Position numbers and translations under genes: made by a program
The notes under the pieces: generated by a model
Told to the model about the DNA's origin: nothing
What the model saw: only the letters and a program-made list of their open reading frames with translations
Database searches by the model: none
Assembly: GCF_032854445.1 (NCBI RefSeq)
Contig: NC_088306.1
Span: forward strand, 9,138,193 to 9,202,192
From: Liolophura sinensis
Lineage: Eukaryota > Mollusca > Polyplacophora > Chitonida > Chitonidae
Direction of reading: 5' to 3'
Length of the DNA stretch: 64,000 nt
Shown: piece after piece, positions 1 to 12,630 of the stretch
How positions within the stretch are numbered: position 1 is the stretch's first letter
How the letters are laid out: every line of letters starts with the position of its first letter

Positions 1-72
1 AATAAGAAAAAAAATTTCAAAAATAAAAGGTTGTTAAATTTGCACACCTAAATATAATTGTGAATGTTGTAG

Positions 73-3000
73 GGGGCCCTGGGAGGATCCTTTGAAGAGG
101 ACAAACATGTGCATGTGCCTTTCGTGAGGAAGCCATTCTGTACCTACAGAGGTCATTCTGCTGACCTTCTCGATGTCTCCTGGTCAAAGGTCAGGGGTTA
201 ATTTGTGCTGTGTGACTGGAAAGCCAAGCCAATCTCTATGTCTGCCTACATTCTGTAAAACGGATTGGAAACAAGAGTCCACGTGATCTCCTTAGTAACA
301 AACGGCGTGGGTGAAGAAAACTGTCTTCCCAACCTTTTGGCTAGGAAAATGCCTAGTTTTGAATCGCTGTCAGTGATCTTGTATTCATTGGATTTGTATA
401 AGTTTCAGCTTTCCAGTTGATCTGAGTACTTCTGCGGAGCTTTCGTGATGTTATTTTGTACAACTAGGCTTTTCTCATCGCTAGAGCAATAGCAGAAAGT
501 GACCTTTTCCCCAATGATTTAACATTAGGCGACCATTTTGTTTTAGACATGAAAGGGTGGTCACATGACCCTCGACTTCCGATTCGTCATACAGATTGTA
601 ATGAATATGTGTACTTAAGTTTGAGCTCCCGGCAACATGTATCCCACTAGTTTTGATTGTGAATCTAAAGAAATGCTTGTTAACCCTGTTAAGTCCATCC
701 TCGCTGTGAGTTCGAGTCCAGCTCATGCTGGCTTCCTCTCCGGTCGTACGTGGGAAGGTCTGCCAGCTACCTGCAGATGGTTGTGGGTTTCTCCTGGGCT
801 CTGCCCGGTTTCCGCCCACCATAATGCTGGCCGCCGTCATATAAGTGAAATATTCTTGAGTATGGCATAAAACACCAATCAACAAATAAAGTTTAGTCCA
901 TCCTAATATAATTATACATGCTGTAAGCTACTGCAGATGTATACAGAATAAAGCATGTGCACCTAAAACATCAAACTCAAGGTTTTCACTACCATGTTTT
1001 TATTACTGTAACGCCCATTTAATAGCTCTGACTTAACAAATGAAAACCGACTCTCACTTGCTCAAACCTTTGCCACAGTGAATCCAATCACTAAATTGTG
1101 ACTCAAGTCTCAGCAAGTTCAATGAAATGCTCAAGTATGTTTTTATTCTTTTTGTTGCAGAATTATTTTATTTTGTCATCTTCGATGGACAAGACAGTGC
1201 GACTCTGGCACATCTCCAGGCGAGAGTGCTTGTGTACATTTCAACACATCGACTTTGTCACAGCCATTGTCTTTCATCCTCGTGTGAGCAATACTTACAT
1301 TTGCTGATAGAAATCCTACTTGTTTCCTGCCACCAAAATGCTGACCGCTGTAATACAAGTGAAATATTTTTGAGCACGATGTAAAACGCCACTCAAATAA
1401 ATAAATGAATAAAAGAAATCCGCCTCTCACATGCATATAACCATATGCTAAAAGAAGCTCTGCCTGGCTTCCTTCCACCATAATTCTGGCGACTGATGTA
1501 GTAGTGAAATATTCATGAGTATGACGTAAAACACCAATCAAATAAATAAATAAATAAAATAACCTGTCCAGAACAGGTAACACTCCTCTAATATGCCAAA
1601 ACATGCACTATGTGTGTATTTGAATTTGTTGAAGATTTAAGGTATCCAGTGTTGGATTGGATTGGATTGGATTGTTGGATTCGATTCGATTCGATTCGAT
1701 TCGATTCGATTCGATTCGATTCGATTGGACTGGATTGGATTACATATACAATGGCAGAAGGATTGACTTATCTCAGAAAATTTGCAGTGTGTGACTTCTA
1801 ACAGTGAGGCACACACAGGGCAGATTTAATTCTGGCCTTGGACAAGGATTTTGATTTCCCTGCTCTAACTGTTTCTACAAGCCTGTGTGTCAGTATCTGT
1901 ATGTCCCTTATGGGAGAGTGTCAAAGGTCAGTGGTTTACCCCAGGCACTTTGGTTTTCTCCACCCTTAAAACTGACAGCCATTATACAAGTGAAAAATTA
2001 GGCAGTTGATCAGTTAAAAGATTTCTTTAACCTTTGTAATAATTGTAGGATTATAGAAGTGAAGTATTCCTCAGTAGGACATTTGTTGACACCAGTTCTT
2101 CAAGTCAATGTTTGGACAAGTTCGGTGGTCTAAAGGTTAGATCATCTGTCTTGAAGCTCAGAGACCTGGACTTTGACTTATAATATGGTACTTGCTGCTG
2201 CCACGCTGTGAGGTTAGAGCAAGGAAATGGGACTGGTTGGCCCAGTGTCAGTATAATTTGACTGGGTGGGGTGTCATGTCTGGTGTCTTCAGCATAATAC
2301 TTCAGTGGTGGCCACAAGAAGACAAAGTATATGTACACAGACCTGATGACTCCTTGTCATCACATGACTGAAAATTTGTTAAGTACAGTGTTAAACCCCA
2401 AGCATTCATTCGTTCATTGAGATCAGGTTTGTTTCCCTTTGTGGTTGTTTACCGCAGGATGATCGGTACTTTTTGAGTGGTTCGCTGGATGGCAAACTTC
2501 GGCTGTGGAACATTCCGGACAAGAAGGTGACCTTGTGGAACGAGGTCAGTGGGCCGTCCAACCTCATCACCACCGCCAATTTCTGTCAGAACGGCAAATT
2601 TGCTGTGGTGGGAACCTACGACGGCAAGTGTATCTTCTACAGCACAGATGTAAGTATAGAGAACACATGTACAATATACATCATGATAATCAACTTTATT
2701 TAGACTCAGTGGTCCATTTATCCAGTAAGGCCGAATCACACCTAAGACGTTAAAAGATGTCCAGAACTCATGGCCTTCAACATGAAGGGGATAGTGCAAC
2801 GACTGGTTGACCCGTATCAGTATAATGGCTCGGGCCGGGAGGCTTACTTGCCTTCGATAAGCCGTCTCAGTGAAGCAGCACTAGATAAAAGATCGGTGGA
2901 AATCCATCCTGCAACAAGGAGGCACATTACATGCACTCTAAGGATTCCTTCGTCGTCATATGACTGAAAAATTATTAAGTATGACGTTGAACCCCAAGCA

Positions 3001-6000
3001 CTCACTTACTCCAGAAAGACTTATCTTGAATGAAACTGAGTAAAAGACTGTAAATACATTATACCCACTCTAGATTTTAACACGTTTACATCTCAATTGC
3101 ACTCATTGAGGACCGGTAGATCCAGGATCAATCCTTGGTCGAGTCACACCTAAGACTTTAAAAGAGGAAGTTGTAACTTCCTCGCTTGGCGTTCAGCATG
3201 AAGGGGATAGTGCAACGACTGGTTGACCCGTATCAGTATAATGGCTCGGGCGGGGCGGCTTACTTGCCTTCGATAAGCCGTCTCAGTGAAGCAGCACTAG
3301 ATAAAAGAGCGGTGGAAATCCATCCTGCAACAAGGAGGCACATTACATGCACTCTAAGGATTCCTTCGTCGTCATATGACTGAAAAATTATTAAGTATGA
3401 CGTTAAACCCCAAGCACTCACTCACTCCAGAAAGACTTATCTTGAATGAAACTGAGCAAAAGACTGTAAATACATTATACCCACTCTAGATTTTAACAGG
3501 TTTACATCTAAATTGCGCTCATTGAGTAAATCAAAAGCCTTACAATGTCATCTAATGTCATCAACAAACTAAGCTGGACTTGTTTCTATTACTGTAATTC
3601 CTCAACCTTTTCACATAATTGTTTATTTATTCAGGCATATTCCGAAGGCATTATTGTGTGTAGACTGATAAAATTATACTTTTCGTAAAATTCCGAAACT
3701 GGCCAATCCAACTTATGTATTTTTGTCTCCAAAAGCAAATTAAAAATGTGGGTAAATTGCACTGAAAGTTGCTCTTTCATATGCGCGAAGGTTGAAGAAT
3801 CAGGGTACCTGAGAAAGAACCCGTTTCCACTTATCACAAGGACAATGATTTGCATATTAACCATATGAGCGGGAGGTATAGTACATTTATAATATCAGCG
3901 GCTATCTCGTCATTCTTTACTTAATCAGTAACTGATACATGCAGCTTCATTCTCCATTAAAACAGTTTCGAAATCAGTTATCAGAGTGCCAAATGCTTGG
4001 GAGACAAGGAAAATCCATACGTACACTACTATTGGATGGCTTATGTCATGTGATCCTATTTAAAGCTCTTGGAGAACTGTGACGGAGATTAGAAATAAGA
4101 AATTTCGACATTAAAATATTGAATTGAAACAAGTTTTTTTGGAAAGCTGGGCAGGCTTAAGGAGAAGTTGAAAATAAGATAAGCTTGTATGAGTGCCATT
4201 GACAATTCTTAATTTATTAGCATACTTTTGAAATTCCTTGATTGGTTCCATCTTTTTTATTTTTTTCTTTCTCAGCAACTGAAGTACTACACTCAGATTC
4301 ATGTCCGATCTACACGAGGAAAGAATGCTCGGGGACGTAAAATTACAGGCATCGAACCAATGATAGGCGAGGACAGGGTAGGTACAGGTTTACAGTGGCA
4401 TTGAGACAGGAAAGCTAGTATTTAAATCTCTGATGGAAATTTTTGTATAGTTCTGTGAATTTGTTCCCAATGTTAATTTGCATCATGAATATCTCCTTGC
4501 TGGGCTTCGAGTACAGGTTTTCTCAGTGTGTGTTTGTGGGAAGATCACATGTGACTTTTCCTGTAGGTTTTTGTATGAAAATGTCTTAGGTAGACTTCCA
4601 AAACAATTTTTGTCAAGTTCTTCCAACATCATTATTATAACTGACTACATGAACAGAAAGTGACTGCATAAAGCAGTTTTTTATTAAGTTCTTCAGCAGG
4701 ATTTACATTTTACACTAGTGACTACATGAACACATAGCTGCTGCATGAAGACAGTGACTGCATGAACAAATGGTGACTGCATGAACTCATAGTGACAACA
4801 TGAACACATTGTGACTGCATGGACCCATGGTGACTGCATGAACAAAGTGATTGCATGAACACATAGTGACTGCATGAACACAGTGACTGCATGAACACAG
4901 TGACTGCATGAACACACAGTGATTGCATGAACACATAGTGACTGCATGAACACATAATGACTGCATGAACACATAGTGACTGCATGAACACAATGACTAT
5001 CTGAACACATAGTAACCACATGAATACAATGACTATCTGAACACTGACTGCATGAACATAATGACTTCATGAACATATAGTGACTGCATGAACACATAGT
5101 GACTACATGAACACAGTGACTACATGAACACAATGACTATCTAAACACATAGTGACTACATGAAACAATTTTTGTCTTGTTCTTCAGCAGTATTTGCATC
5201 TTACATTGGTGACTATTGTCCTAAAATCGTGGTTTTCTCCTACCATAATGCTGGCCACCATCGTCAGATTGTATAAGTGAAATATTCTTGGGTAAGGCCT
5301 AACACACCAATCAAATCAATACATAAATCCTAAAATGGGACCAGTGTTGATGCAAACACCAGTCAGAATGATCTATCATTGACGCCATGTTGTCTGTGTT
5401 TCCCAGGTGCTAGTGACCTCAAACGACTCGCGTATTCGCCTGTATGACCTGAGGGACCTGACCTTGACCTGTAAATATAAAGGTTGTACTAACAACAGCA
5501 GTCAAATCAAGTCAAGCTTTAGGTAAGTACCACTTCAGAGTCTGGAGGCCGCGGAATTAAACCCAGGTCGGGTCATACCAAAGTACTGGCTGCTGCCTCG
5601 ATTGTCGTATACCATATTTTAGGTGGCTCAGTTGGTAAGCGTGCTAGCGCAGCATAATGACAAAGGAGCCACTCACCAATGCAGTCACTGTGAGTTCAAG
5701 TCCACCTGCTGACTTCCTCTCAGGCCATACATGGGAAGGTCTGGCAGCAACCTATGGATGGTTGTTGGTTTCCACCGGGCCTTGCTCAGTTTGCTCACAC
5801 CATAATGCTGGCCACCGTCGTATAAATGAAATATTCTTGAGTACTGCGTAAAACACCAGTCAAATAAAAAAATCAATGAAGACAGGTCTTGCATGCTTCT
5901 GTTTCTACAGTTAAAGGATACATGAATTGCTCGGTATTCATTTTTTGATGTGGAGTATATGATGGGCCCTAACATATAGAAGTACAAGAAAGCTTCTTGC

Positions 6001-7694
6001 TTTTTTCTTGGGGCATATAAATGGCTTTAAGTTACATTTTTCCAAGGGCCCCATTGGTCAGTCTGGAAATTAAGTAGCCGGGTATGGTGACATCAGCAGT
6101 GATAACTGTTCTTTTCTGGAGGGAGAGCTTGAGCTTGGGGCACTAAGCTGGTCACACATTCCCAGTATGTTTAAGGATGACATCATTTCCAAATATTTCC
6201 AACCATTTAATATGGAAAATAATATAACATAGAGGAGATATTAACAAATATAAAAAATGCCTCATAAGTGATTTTTTTTTTTTGTTTATTTTCTTAAAAC
6301 CATAGTCTTCGTTTTATAGTACTTTTTCTGGTTGACGTGGTTTCCCCCACACTCTGTCTGTTTCCTTCTGGCTCTGTCTTTTTTCCTGGGGAATCCAACT
6401 GGATTTTGCTGGGTTTTGTATACTCTCCACCAGACCATTAGGGTGTCCTCCAGGGTCTGTCCAGGTTTCTTTAGGCTCTGTGGACAGGACGTGAGTGAAT
6501 TCTCTGCTTTCACTATTCATTGGGTCGAGGAGACAAGAAGTACTATACTCCACTTGTGTGTCTATTTGCTGTGCATCATGTGAGAAAGGTAATCAGTCAC
6601 TTGCCAGAGGTCAGTGGTTTATTTCCTCCACTCATAAAACTGACCTCCTCTTCTGTTATACTCTGTGTAGTGGGTTAGAGATGACATTGTTTCCTGACTC
6701 TTGTGCTTATCTTCCAGTCCCAAGAGTAAATACATCATCTGTGGTTCTGAAGATCACTTCATCTACATCTGGAAAGCACACCACGAGTTATACAAGTTCT
6801 CCTCAGCACGGAGAGACCGCAATGACTTCTGGGAAGCCATCAAAGGTAGGTAACTCTGTCAACACAGCAATGCTGGGTTTTTTTGGTTTTTTTTTTCTTT
6901 TCATGCCGACTTGTCCTTTCTTAGGTGATTCAGAAATTGGTGTCATTTGCAAGGAACAATGAGGCGTGGATTCTGAGATTGTGAATTCCTGCGACTCTCA
7001 CTGTTTGTTGAGCTTGACCAACAATGCATGTGTTACATTCGTTATAAAGACCACTGGCCTTAGATCAGTGTGGTATGCATATCTATTCGTCAATTGTGGC
7101 AGAGTTGGTCATTGACTTGCCAAAGATTGATGGTTTTATAACAGAAACACCAAAGTTTCCAACACTCATGAAAGTGGCTGCCATCATATAAGTGAACTAT
7201 TCTTGAATATGGCACTGAATAACAAAATCAGAAATACTGTATGTAAAAACACACTTTCAAAGCACATAATAGCCTTAAAGTAATATATTTTATTCCAACT
7301 CTAATGCTTTTCTGATGAGAAATTAATGTAACTTCACAAGAAAATACTGAAGTGACCTTAGAAGGCGGAATCACCTTAGTTAGTTGTCAAAAAGAGTCAA
7401 ACAAAATATGTAACTTAAAAAATCTAGGCGAAATATAGTAAACTGAAATGTAAACAGTTTGTACCCGTGAAAAAAAGTTGTAATTACCTCCAGTTTATTT
7501 AATTTCCAGTGCATAATGCTGTGGTGACTGCTGCTATCTTTGCTCCCAACCCCAGCCTGTTTAGTCCGACCAGTGAGGTGTCTGGTTTCAAACAGCAGAC
7601 GGTGCAGGAGAGCTTCCCAGGGGAGATAATTGTCAGTGTGGATTTCACAGGAACGATCAAAGTTATCCAGAACACACCAACACACAATGTATGA
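73..7694 (+). CDS. WDR44: WDR44 (Rab11-binding WD40 protein), 3' part, seven exons
   Basis: WDR44 (rabphilin-11) is a Rab11 effector on recycling endosomes; that role is family knowledge. Exons read here: 73-189, 1161-1283, 2458-2649, 4276-4377, 5407-5522, 6718-6845 and 7510-7694 (TGA). All have AG/GT borders and joined phases; together they give 320 codons. Segments closely match vertebrate WDR44 as I know it: PFCTYRGHSADLLDVSWSK, SSSMDKTVRLWHISRRECLC, FLSGSLDGKLRLWNIPDKK, VLVTSNDSRIRLYDLRDL and ARRDRNDFWEAIK. The whole WD40 propeller is present. The N-terminal half (FFAT-like and proline-rich parts in other species) lies before the window. The part after NAVVTAAIFAPNPSLF is shorter than and unlike the vertebrate sequence until VSVDFTGTIKV. 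The first exon may have alternative splicing upstream that cannot be seen here. Confidence 0.97.
705..893 (+). mobile_element. tRNA-derived SINE, family A (5' truncated)
   Basis: It keeps the B-box-like GTGAGTTCGAGTCC, the conserved CACCATAATGCTGGCCGCC block, and the ending GAAATATTCTTGAG..AAAACACCAATCAA with an AAATAAA tail. The same family recurs more than 20 times in the window on both strands. Confidence 0.9.
1325..1413 (+). mobile_element. SINE family A, 3' end only
   Basis: A diverged 3' end: CACCAAAATGCTGACCGC through AAAACGCCACTCAAATAAATAAATG. It lies in the WDR44 intron after exon 2. Confidence 0.8.
1457..1560 (+). mobile_element. SINE family A, 3' end only
   Basis: 3' fragment with CACCATAATTCTGGCGAC and the ending AAAACACCAATCAAATAAAT plus (AAAT)n. 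It sits only 45 bp after the previous copy, same orientation. Confidence 0.85.
1650..1742. repeat. Pentanucleotide microsatellite (GATTG/GATTC)n
   Basis: Runs of GGATT at the edges flank at least ten copies of GATTC in the centre (about 1678-1726). This is a compound microsatellite in a WDR44 intron. Confidence 0.95.
2118..2412 (+). mobile_element. tRNA-derived SINE, family B, diverged
   Basis: A tRNA-like head (GGTCTAAAGGTTAGATCATC .. GACCTGG) is followed by a body with GGTTGGCCCAGTGTCAGTATAAT and an end ATGACTGAAAATTTGTTAAGT..GTTAAACCCCAAGCATTCATTC. Related copies are listed at 2700, 3111, 10150, 12262, 34090 and 35280. Confidence 0.75.
2700..3110 (+). mobile_element. SINE family B, first of two near-identical tandem copies
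   Basis: It contains AAGGGGATAGTGCAACGACT, CCGTATCAGTATAATGGCTC and the end TATGACTGAAAAATTATTAA. Positions 2781-3110 match 3197-3526 with very few differences, including about 100 bp of non-SINE flank, so this is a segmental duplication carrying a SINE rather than two insertions. Confidence 0.88.
3111..3526 (+). mobile_element. SINE family B, second tandem copy
   Basis: This copy has a fuller tRNA-like head (GACCGGTAGATCCAGGATCA) than its neighbour. Its body and 3' flank repeat those of 2781-3110 at a 416-bp offset. Confidence 0.88.
3590..3808. mobile_element. Inverted-repeat MITE, family C
   Basis: Ends are TACTGTAATTCCTCAACC and an inverted GGTTGAAGAAT; the internal part has AAATTGCACTGAAAGTTGCTC and TGGCCAATCCAACTTATGTA. 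The family consensus end is TACTGTAATTCTTCAACCTT. Seven other copies are in this window. Confidence 0.85.
4600..5212. repeat. About 19-bp minisatellite (TGACTGCATGAACACATAG)
   Basis: Roughly two dozen imperfect copies of TGACTGCATGAACACATAG run from about 4715 to 5166, with variants GACTACATGAA and GACTATCTGAA. Flanking segments also match: TTCTTCAGCAGGATTTACAT (4690s) and TTCTTCAGCAGTATTTGCAT (5180s). The - strand translations rich in Cys/His are frame artefacts. Confidence 0.95.
5233..5329 (+). mobile_element. SINE family A, 3' end
   Basis: Starts in CTACCATAATGCTGGCCACC and ends AACACACCAATCAAATCAAT, directly after the minisatellite. Confidence 0.8.
5621..5876 (+). mobile_element. SINE family A, near full length
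   Basis: The A-box-like GTGGCTCAGTTGGTAAGCGT starts the element. B-box-like GTGAGTTCAAGTCC and the usual body and tail follow. It is oriented with WDR44, 100 bp after exon 5. Confidence 0.9.
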
Positions 7695-9141
7695 AATGAT
7701 CAAATTGTATGTAAATTAAATTGAATATTATATTTAATCATCTTCAGTAAGATATCAGATATTTTAAAGATATATTTACTACTTTAATTCTAACTCAACT
7801 GCTGTCCTGTAAGATTTGTAGTATATTTTTCAGTGATGTTGTCATATATTGGTGATCTGGTGATCAAACTGTATATTATCTACATTATATGATTATGCAG
7901 TATATTACTGCAACACGACAGACAGAAATCCTGTACATATAGTCTTCGATGCCTATGAAATCTCTGCATGAAAGCCTTCTGGTGTAAAATATCTCTCTTT
8001 CTTTCTTACCTGTCAGTGGGTTTTCTGTATACCTGTCAAAGTAATGACCAACATAGAGTTACAGTATCATTCAATAGTGGATTAAAATTGTAAATTGCTC
8101 AGTATCTTTATAATAGTTTGCATTTTTGTTTTACAAAGAATTGTTTGCCAAAATTTGTTGAGGTCAGAGGAATACTTTTTACTTTGAATGCTGTGTGTTT
8201 CATTGCCAGCAGTTTTTTGACAATCATTGCTGAATGTTGTAAAATTCATGTTTTGTTGAAGCTACAATTGAGAATTTGAGATTTAGAAACATTTCACCTG
8301 CCAGACAAACTGAATTTTGGAATTTTGTTACTGAAGGGACAGCTAGATTAAAGTTGTTGTATATACATGTAAACGATTTGCACTAGCAGCCATGTTGGAA
8401 TATGAACAAGCAGCTTGCATTTGCCACTGTCTCTGCTGGAGCTCCTGGTGTACGGTACATTCTCAATAATTACAGACGCATTTTCGGAAATGGAGTATGA
8501 TGATGCCTCGCAAGAGCTGTTGTTTTGAAGTAGTAAACTCTCTGTAGGGAGGAAGGCATTACTGGTAGTCAGTCAATGATAGTAGTCCATGCCTCAGGGA
8601 GACTCACCAGCTTGGCAAGACAGGGAGAAACAAACTGCCGGGTTTTTAAAGATTCAGTTTTTTGTGCCATTGAACGGTTGTTTTAAAATGCCGTTTAATG
8701 TTCTGCTTACAAACTACCTTTCACTGCGTGCACCAGGTCATAAAATCCTTTTGTTAGAGATCCAACATGGCCTTCAGCACAAGTCATCAATATTTGTAAC
8801 ATTTTGAACATGATTATGATATTAACAGATGTACAGTTATATGTACATAGGTACAGCATCTGATTCTTGTTTGCGCGTGTGTGTATCTATGTGTGCATAG
8901 TTAAAAATAGTTGTTGGAATATTTATAACTTTATTTCTACCAGCACCAGTGATGTTTATTTTTATGAGCTGACAGATTATTGATTATTGAATAATCAATT
9001 TTGCTGTCTTGTTACAGATTGTGTTTATTGTTGCTTTTTTTTTTTTCTTTTTTTTTTTTTAATACCTTGTCCTTGCTAATCTCTTATAAGGAATACCACT
9101 GTTTCTAGTCCAAGCATGTATGTTTCTACGAGCTTAATAAA
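7695..9141 (+). other. WDR44: WDR44 3' UTR candidate with poly(A) signal
   Basis: After the WDR44 stop the sequence is AT-rich and has no supported ORF. The first AATAAA on the + strand is at 9136-9141, which would give a 3' UTR of about 1.45 kb. It is followed by T-rich sequence. This is an inference from position; ATTAAA-like variants earlier in the stretch could be used instead. Confidence 0.5.
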
Positions 9142-9737
9142 GATTTTATATGGAAGATATCTATTAAAATATTGATTCATATCTTGTTTTTTCTCACATC
9201 TACTAACGTTCATTTCAAAAACATGAAGCACAGATTCAAAAGCAAAGACTATGATCATTTCAACCCTGAAATATTATACAGACATTTCTATATTTGCATT
9301 AATTTGTAATTATTGGATATAGGAATCACAAAAAGAGGACAAGTATTGTTTTCATTCTGCCATGGTTAAAAGCACCTGATTGGATAAAAGCTTTCTGCTG
9401 CATCCAATCAAATTGTCCTCTGAGGTTGCAGATTCAAACCAAGCTTTTAAGTCAGCTTTACGTTTAAAAGGTTGTCTAGTATGTGGCTCTCCACTCGTAC
9501 AGTTTATTGTCTCTCTTGTGTTATGAAAGTGAAAATTTCTGTACATATATTTCAGTAAGTACACGTATATACAACTACAGGTATGAAAAAAAAGTTTCCC
9601 TGTCATTTTTTTTTTAACCAATGGAAACATGTTTTTTAAACAGGTGACATATGAGATGGCATGGTTACATCCAAGTCTTGTTAAGCTGTAATATGGAGTG
9701 TGTCGGGTATTAAAAACTCGTGGCCAGACGTGGTTCT

Positions 9738-9836
9738 GTCCTGTTTCCCCCGCCCACAAACTTCATCACTGTTGTAGTTCTTACAAGTGAAATATTCATG
9801 GGCAGAGTCATTATGCCCCATCAAATAATTAAACAA
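9738..9836 (+). mobile_element. SINE family A fragment
   Basis: Only weak similarity remains: TTTCCCCCGCCCACAAACTTCATC, AAGTGAAATATTCATGGGC and ATCAAATAATTAAACAAAT. Confidence 0.55.
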
Positions 9837-10149
9837 ATTAAACAAAACGTGATCAGAATCTGGATAGTGAACTCAAATCGATCTGGCCAGGTCAGTGCTG
9901 AGATTTCATTCTAGTTTGTGGTTTTTGAGTTTTAATTTATAATTTTTTAATTTCTTGTGATCTTTATATAACGGTAATTGAAAATGTCGGCCTTTTATTC
10001 ATTTTGATTTCAGACATGTCAGATGTTTTCCTATATTCTTGTCGAAAACCATAATAACTTATCTGGTTTTTGGTGTTGCCATGATATATAGTTGAAATAC
10101 TGTCAGCAATTCATTAATTCCTTCACCGTATGTATATATATGTAATATA

Positions 10150-10405
10150 TGTATGTATCCTTGGGGTTTAACGTCGTACTTAACAATTGTTCACTCATAT
10201 GATGACCACAGCTTATTAGGTGTGCCTGTGTTGTGTCTTCTCGTGGCAGGGTGAGTCCATGCTGCCAAAGTGCTGCCGCACTGAAATATCGTGCCGAAGA
10301 CACCACCCAGTCACGTTATAATGACACCAGGCCAACCAGTCATGTTTCCTTGCCCTAGCCTCTTAGTGCTGAGTGCCAAGCGAGGCAGCACCAAGTACTA
10401 TTTTT
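10150..10405 (-). mobile_element. SINE family B, diverged
   Basis: Read on -, it ends with the family B end (GTTAAACCCCAAGG form, + text CCTTGGGGTTTAACGTCGTA). It contains ATGACTGGTTGGCCTGGTGT and TGCCTCGCTTGGCACTC-like text. Confidence 0.75.
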
Positions 10406-11663
10406 AAAGCGAAATGCCTGTAAGAAATAACCATGTAAACTGTGAGCGTGGCTGGCTCAGATGGATTAAATATCATTTTTAAAGTCTTTGGTATGCATTC
10501 ATTGCAGTTTATCCTGTATTCACACAGGTTGCTGTCAGATTTCAGTCAGCATGTACAGGTCAGCAACACTTTGTTTAACCTGGTGAGCTAACTCCTCACA
10601 GTGCCAAAATCAATAACCACATATACACAAGAAAATGAAGTAAACCAGTAAATATTCAATAAGCATCTGTATAAAAATGTATTTATCTTCCTGTATCATG
10701 GGTGACTACATATAATACATCATCTTATACAGTGAGAAAGCCCAAATGACAGTAAGGTGCATCATTCTCTTCTGTGACGTTGCAGCGCGAGTGAACTTCG
10801 TATATACATTTTATGAGCGCACATACTCTGATAACTGTTCACATCTTTGGGCCATATGGATACAGGTGGGAAGGAGTTTTATGAATTCCCCATAGCGTTC
10901 ACATGTACCTACTTCATGAATCAAACGAAGAATCAGAAGACAGAATATTACAACCAACATCAAAAATTTTGGAATTCATTTACATCATTTGAGCCTAGAA
11001 CAAACGGACAACATTTGCTGTCGAAAATCGGATTGTCAGATCCCGTCATCAACTGATATGGAATATTGGTTACCCGATCTGACAAGATCCAGACTGTCTG
11101 CAGACGAGCAAAAAAAAAACCTTGTACCTGGCTCATTTATGTCTGGATTTTTTGTTGCCCAAAATTAAAAAGCTGAATCTTTGGATCAAGCATCCCAGAA
11201 ATTTCAAGGATTTTTTTGTTGTCTGGATCAAGAAATCTCTTTTTCGATGACAAATACTGTCCATGTGCGCTGGGCTTAATGTAACTGGCAATGAGGAAAG
11301 CTAGAAATTAAGCCAGGTACAGTGAAACATGGCCAGCTTTTTACAAAGATTGCAATAACCCTGTGGAGAAAAACATCTACTGATTAAAACGTTTAAACCA
11401 TGAGGACATGTGAAGAAAAACAAGTATTGCACAGGTACAGGTGAGCAGCACAAGAACCAGGAGGTCCCAGGTTCAATCCCCACTAAGGTCAGGCATATGA
11501 CTTTACAAAACCAGGCAATCTTTGTCCGCGCACCTCAACACCTGTAAGTCGTGCTAGTGGTCATCTACATAGTGGCAATAGGGGCACCATATCGAGAAAC
11601 TAATGCACTACCTCTACACCCCAGCAGATGAATGGTAGTGAAATGTTGAAAACCTCCAACAAA

Positions 11664-11705
11664 TGTGCTAGTGGTGAGCTAGTGGTGAGCTAGTGGTGAG
11701 CTAGA
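11664..11705. repeat. Short direct repeat GCTAGTGGTGA
   Basis: Three perfect tandem copies of GCTAGTGGTGA followed by a partial GCTAGAGG. Confidence 0.9.
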
Positions 11706-12261
11706 GGAATGCCATTTAACCCTCAGTGAGACTGATGTTGTAAATCAGTATACAACTGAGACTGACCACATCTATTACAGCTCAAATATCTTTACCTCTT
11801 ATATACAAGTACAAACAATATACACAAATAAAAAAAATAGTTTTAAGCTTTGAAGAATTAACCAAATATACCTGCATACAAACTGTACATACAACTGTGC
11901 AGTTCGAAATAAGAATATGAGAAAACACAATTTCACCGGATATTCAGTAATGTCAGCGAAAGACACGGATCGCAATGGCACTGGACATACATGTGGTTCT
12001 ACCAGTCAGTGGTTCTACCAGTCAGTGGTTCCACTATAGGCCTGTCAGAAGAACATACTGTTGACAAATCTGAGTAAAAATGACAAATACAAATTGTGGC
12101 CGCAGTGAACCAAAAATGGAAATGCAGCCTGTAAGCTTAGTGGAAGCGTTTAATTGGGGAGGACAATCAAGGGCTATCATTAAGTCATGTAAGTGAAATG
12201 GTGTTCAAACATGAAGTGCTGTATAGACATATGTCCTGTCCAAAGTAAATGGACCTAAAGG

Positions 12262-12630
12262 AGTGAGTGAGCGCTTGGGGTCTAACGTCGTGCTTGACAA
12301 TTTTTCAGTCATATGACGAGGAAGGAGTCCTAAGAGTGTATGTAACATGCCTCCTTGTTGCAGGACGGATTTCCACCACTCTTTTTTCTAGTGCTGCTTC
12401 ACTGAGATGACTTATCGATGGCAAGTAAGCTGCCCCGCCCGAGCCATTACACTGATACGGGTCATTCAGTCATTGCACTACCCCCTGAATGCTGAACGCC
12501 AAGCAAAGGCAGTTACAACCTCCTCTTTTATAAGCGCTTAGGTGTGACACAACCCAGGATTGACCCTGGATCTATCACCCCTGAAGCGGACACTCTACCA
12601 ACTGTACAATCAGGGCCGGTAGACCGGAAG
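12262..12630 (-). mobile_element. tRNA-derived SINE, family B, near full length
   Basis: On the - strand it begins GGCCCTGATTGTACAGTTGG, then TAGAGTGTCCGCTTC and GGGTCAATCCTGGG, which resemble tRNA A and B boxes. The body and 3' end match the 2700-3526 copies (CAGTGAAGCAGCACTAG, ATGACTGAAAAATTGTCAAG). Confidence 0.88.

Noticed and set aside
4693-5133. Cys/His-rich - strand ORF of 146 aa
   Set aside because: It is a translation of the 19-bp minisatellite in a WDR44 intron, in several frames at once.
6332-6962. Overlapping ORFs before and across WDR44 exon 6
   Set aside because: Only 6718-6845 belongs to the gene, and in a frame fixed by neighbouring exons. The longer ORFs run through intron sequence.
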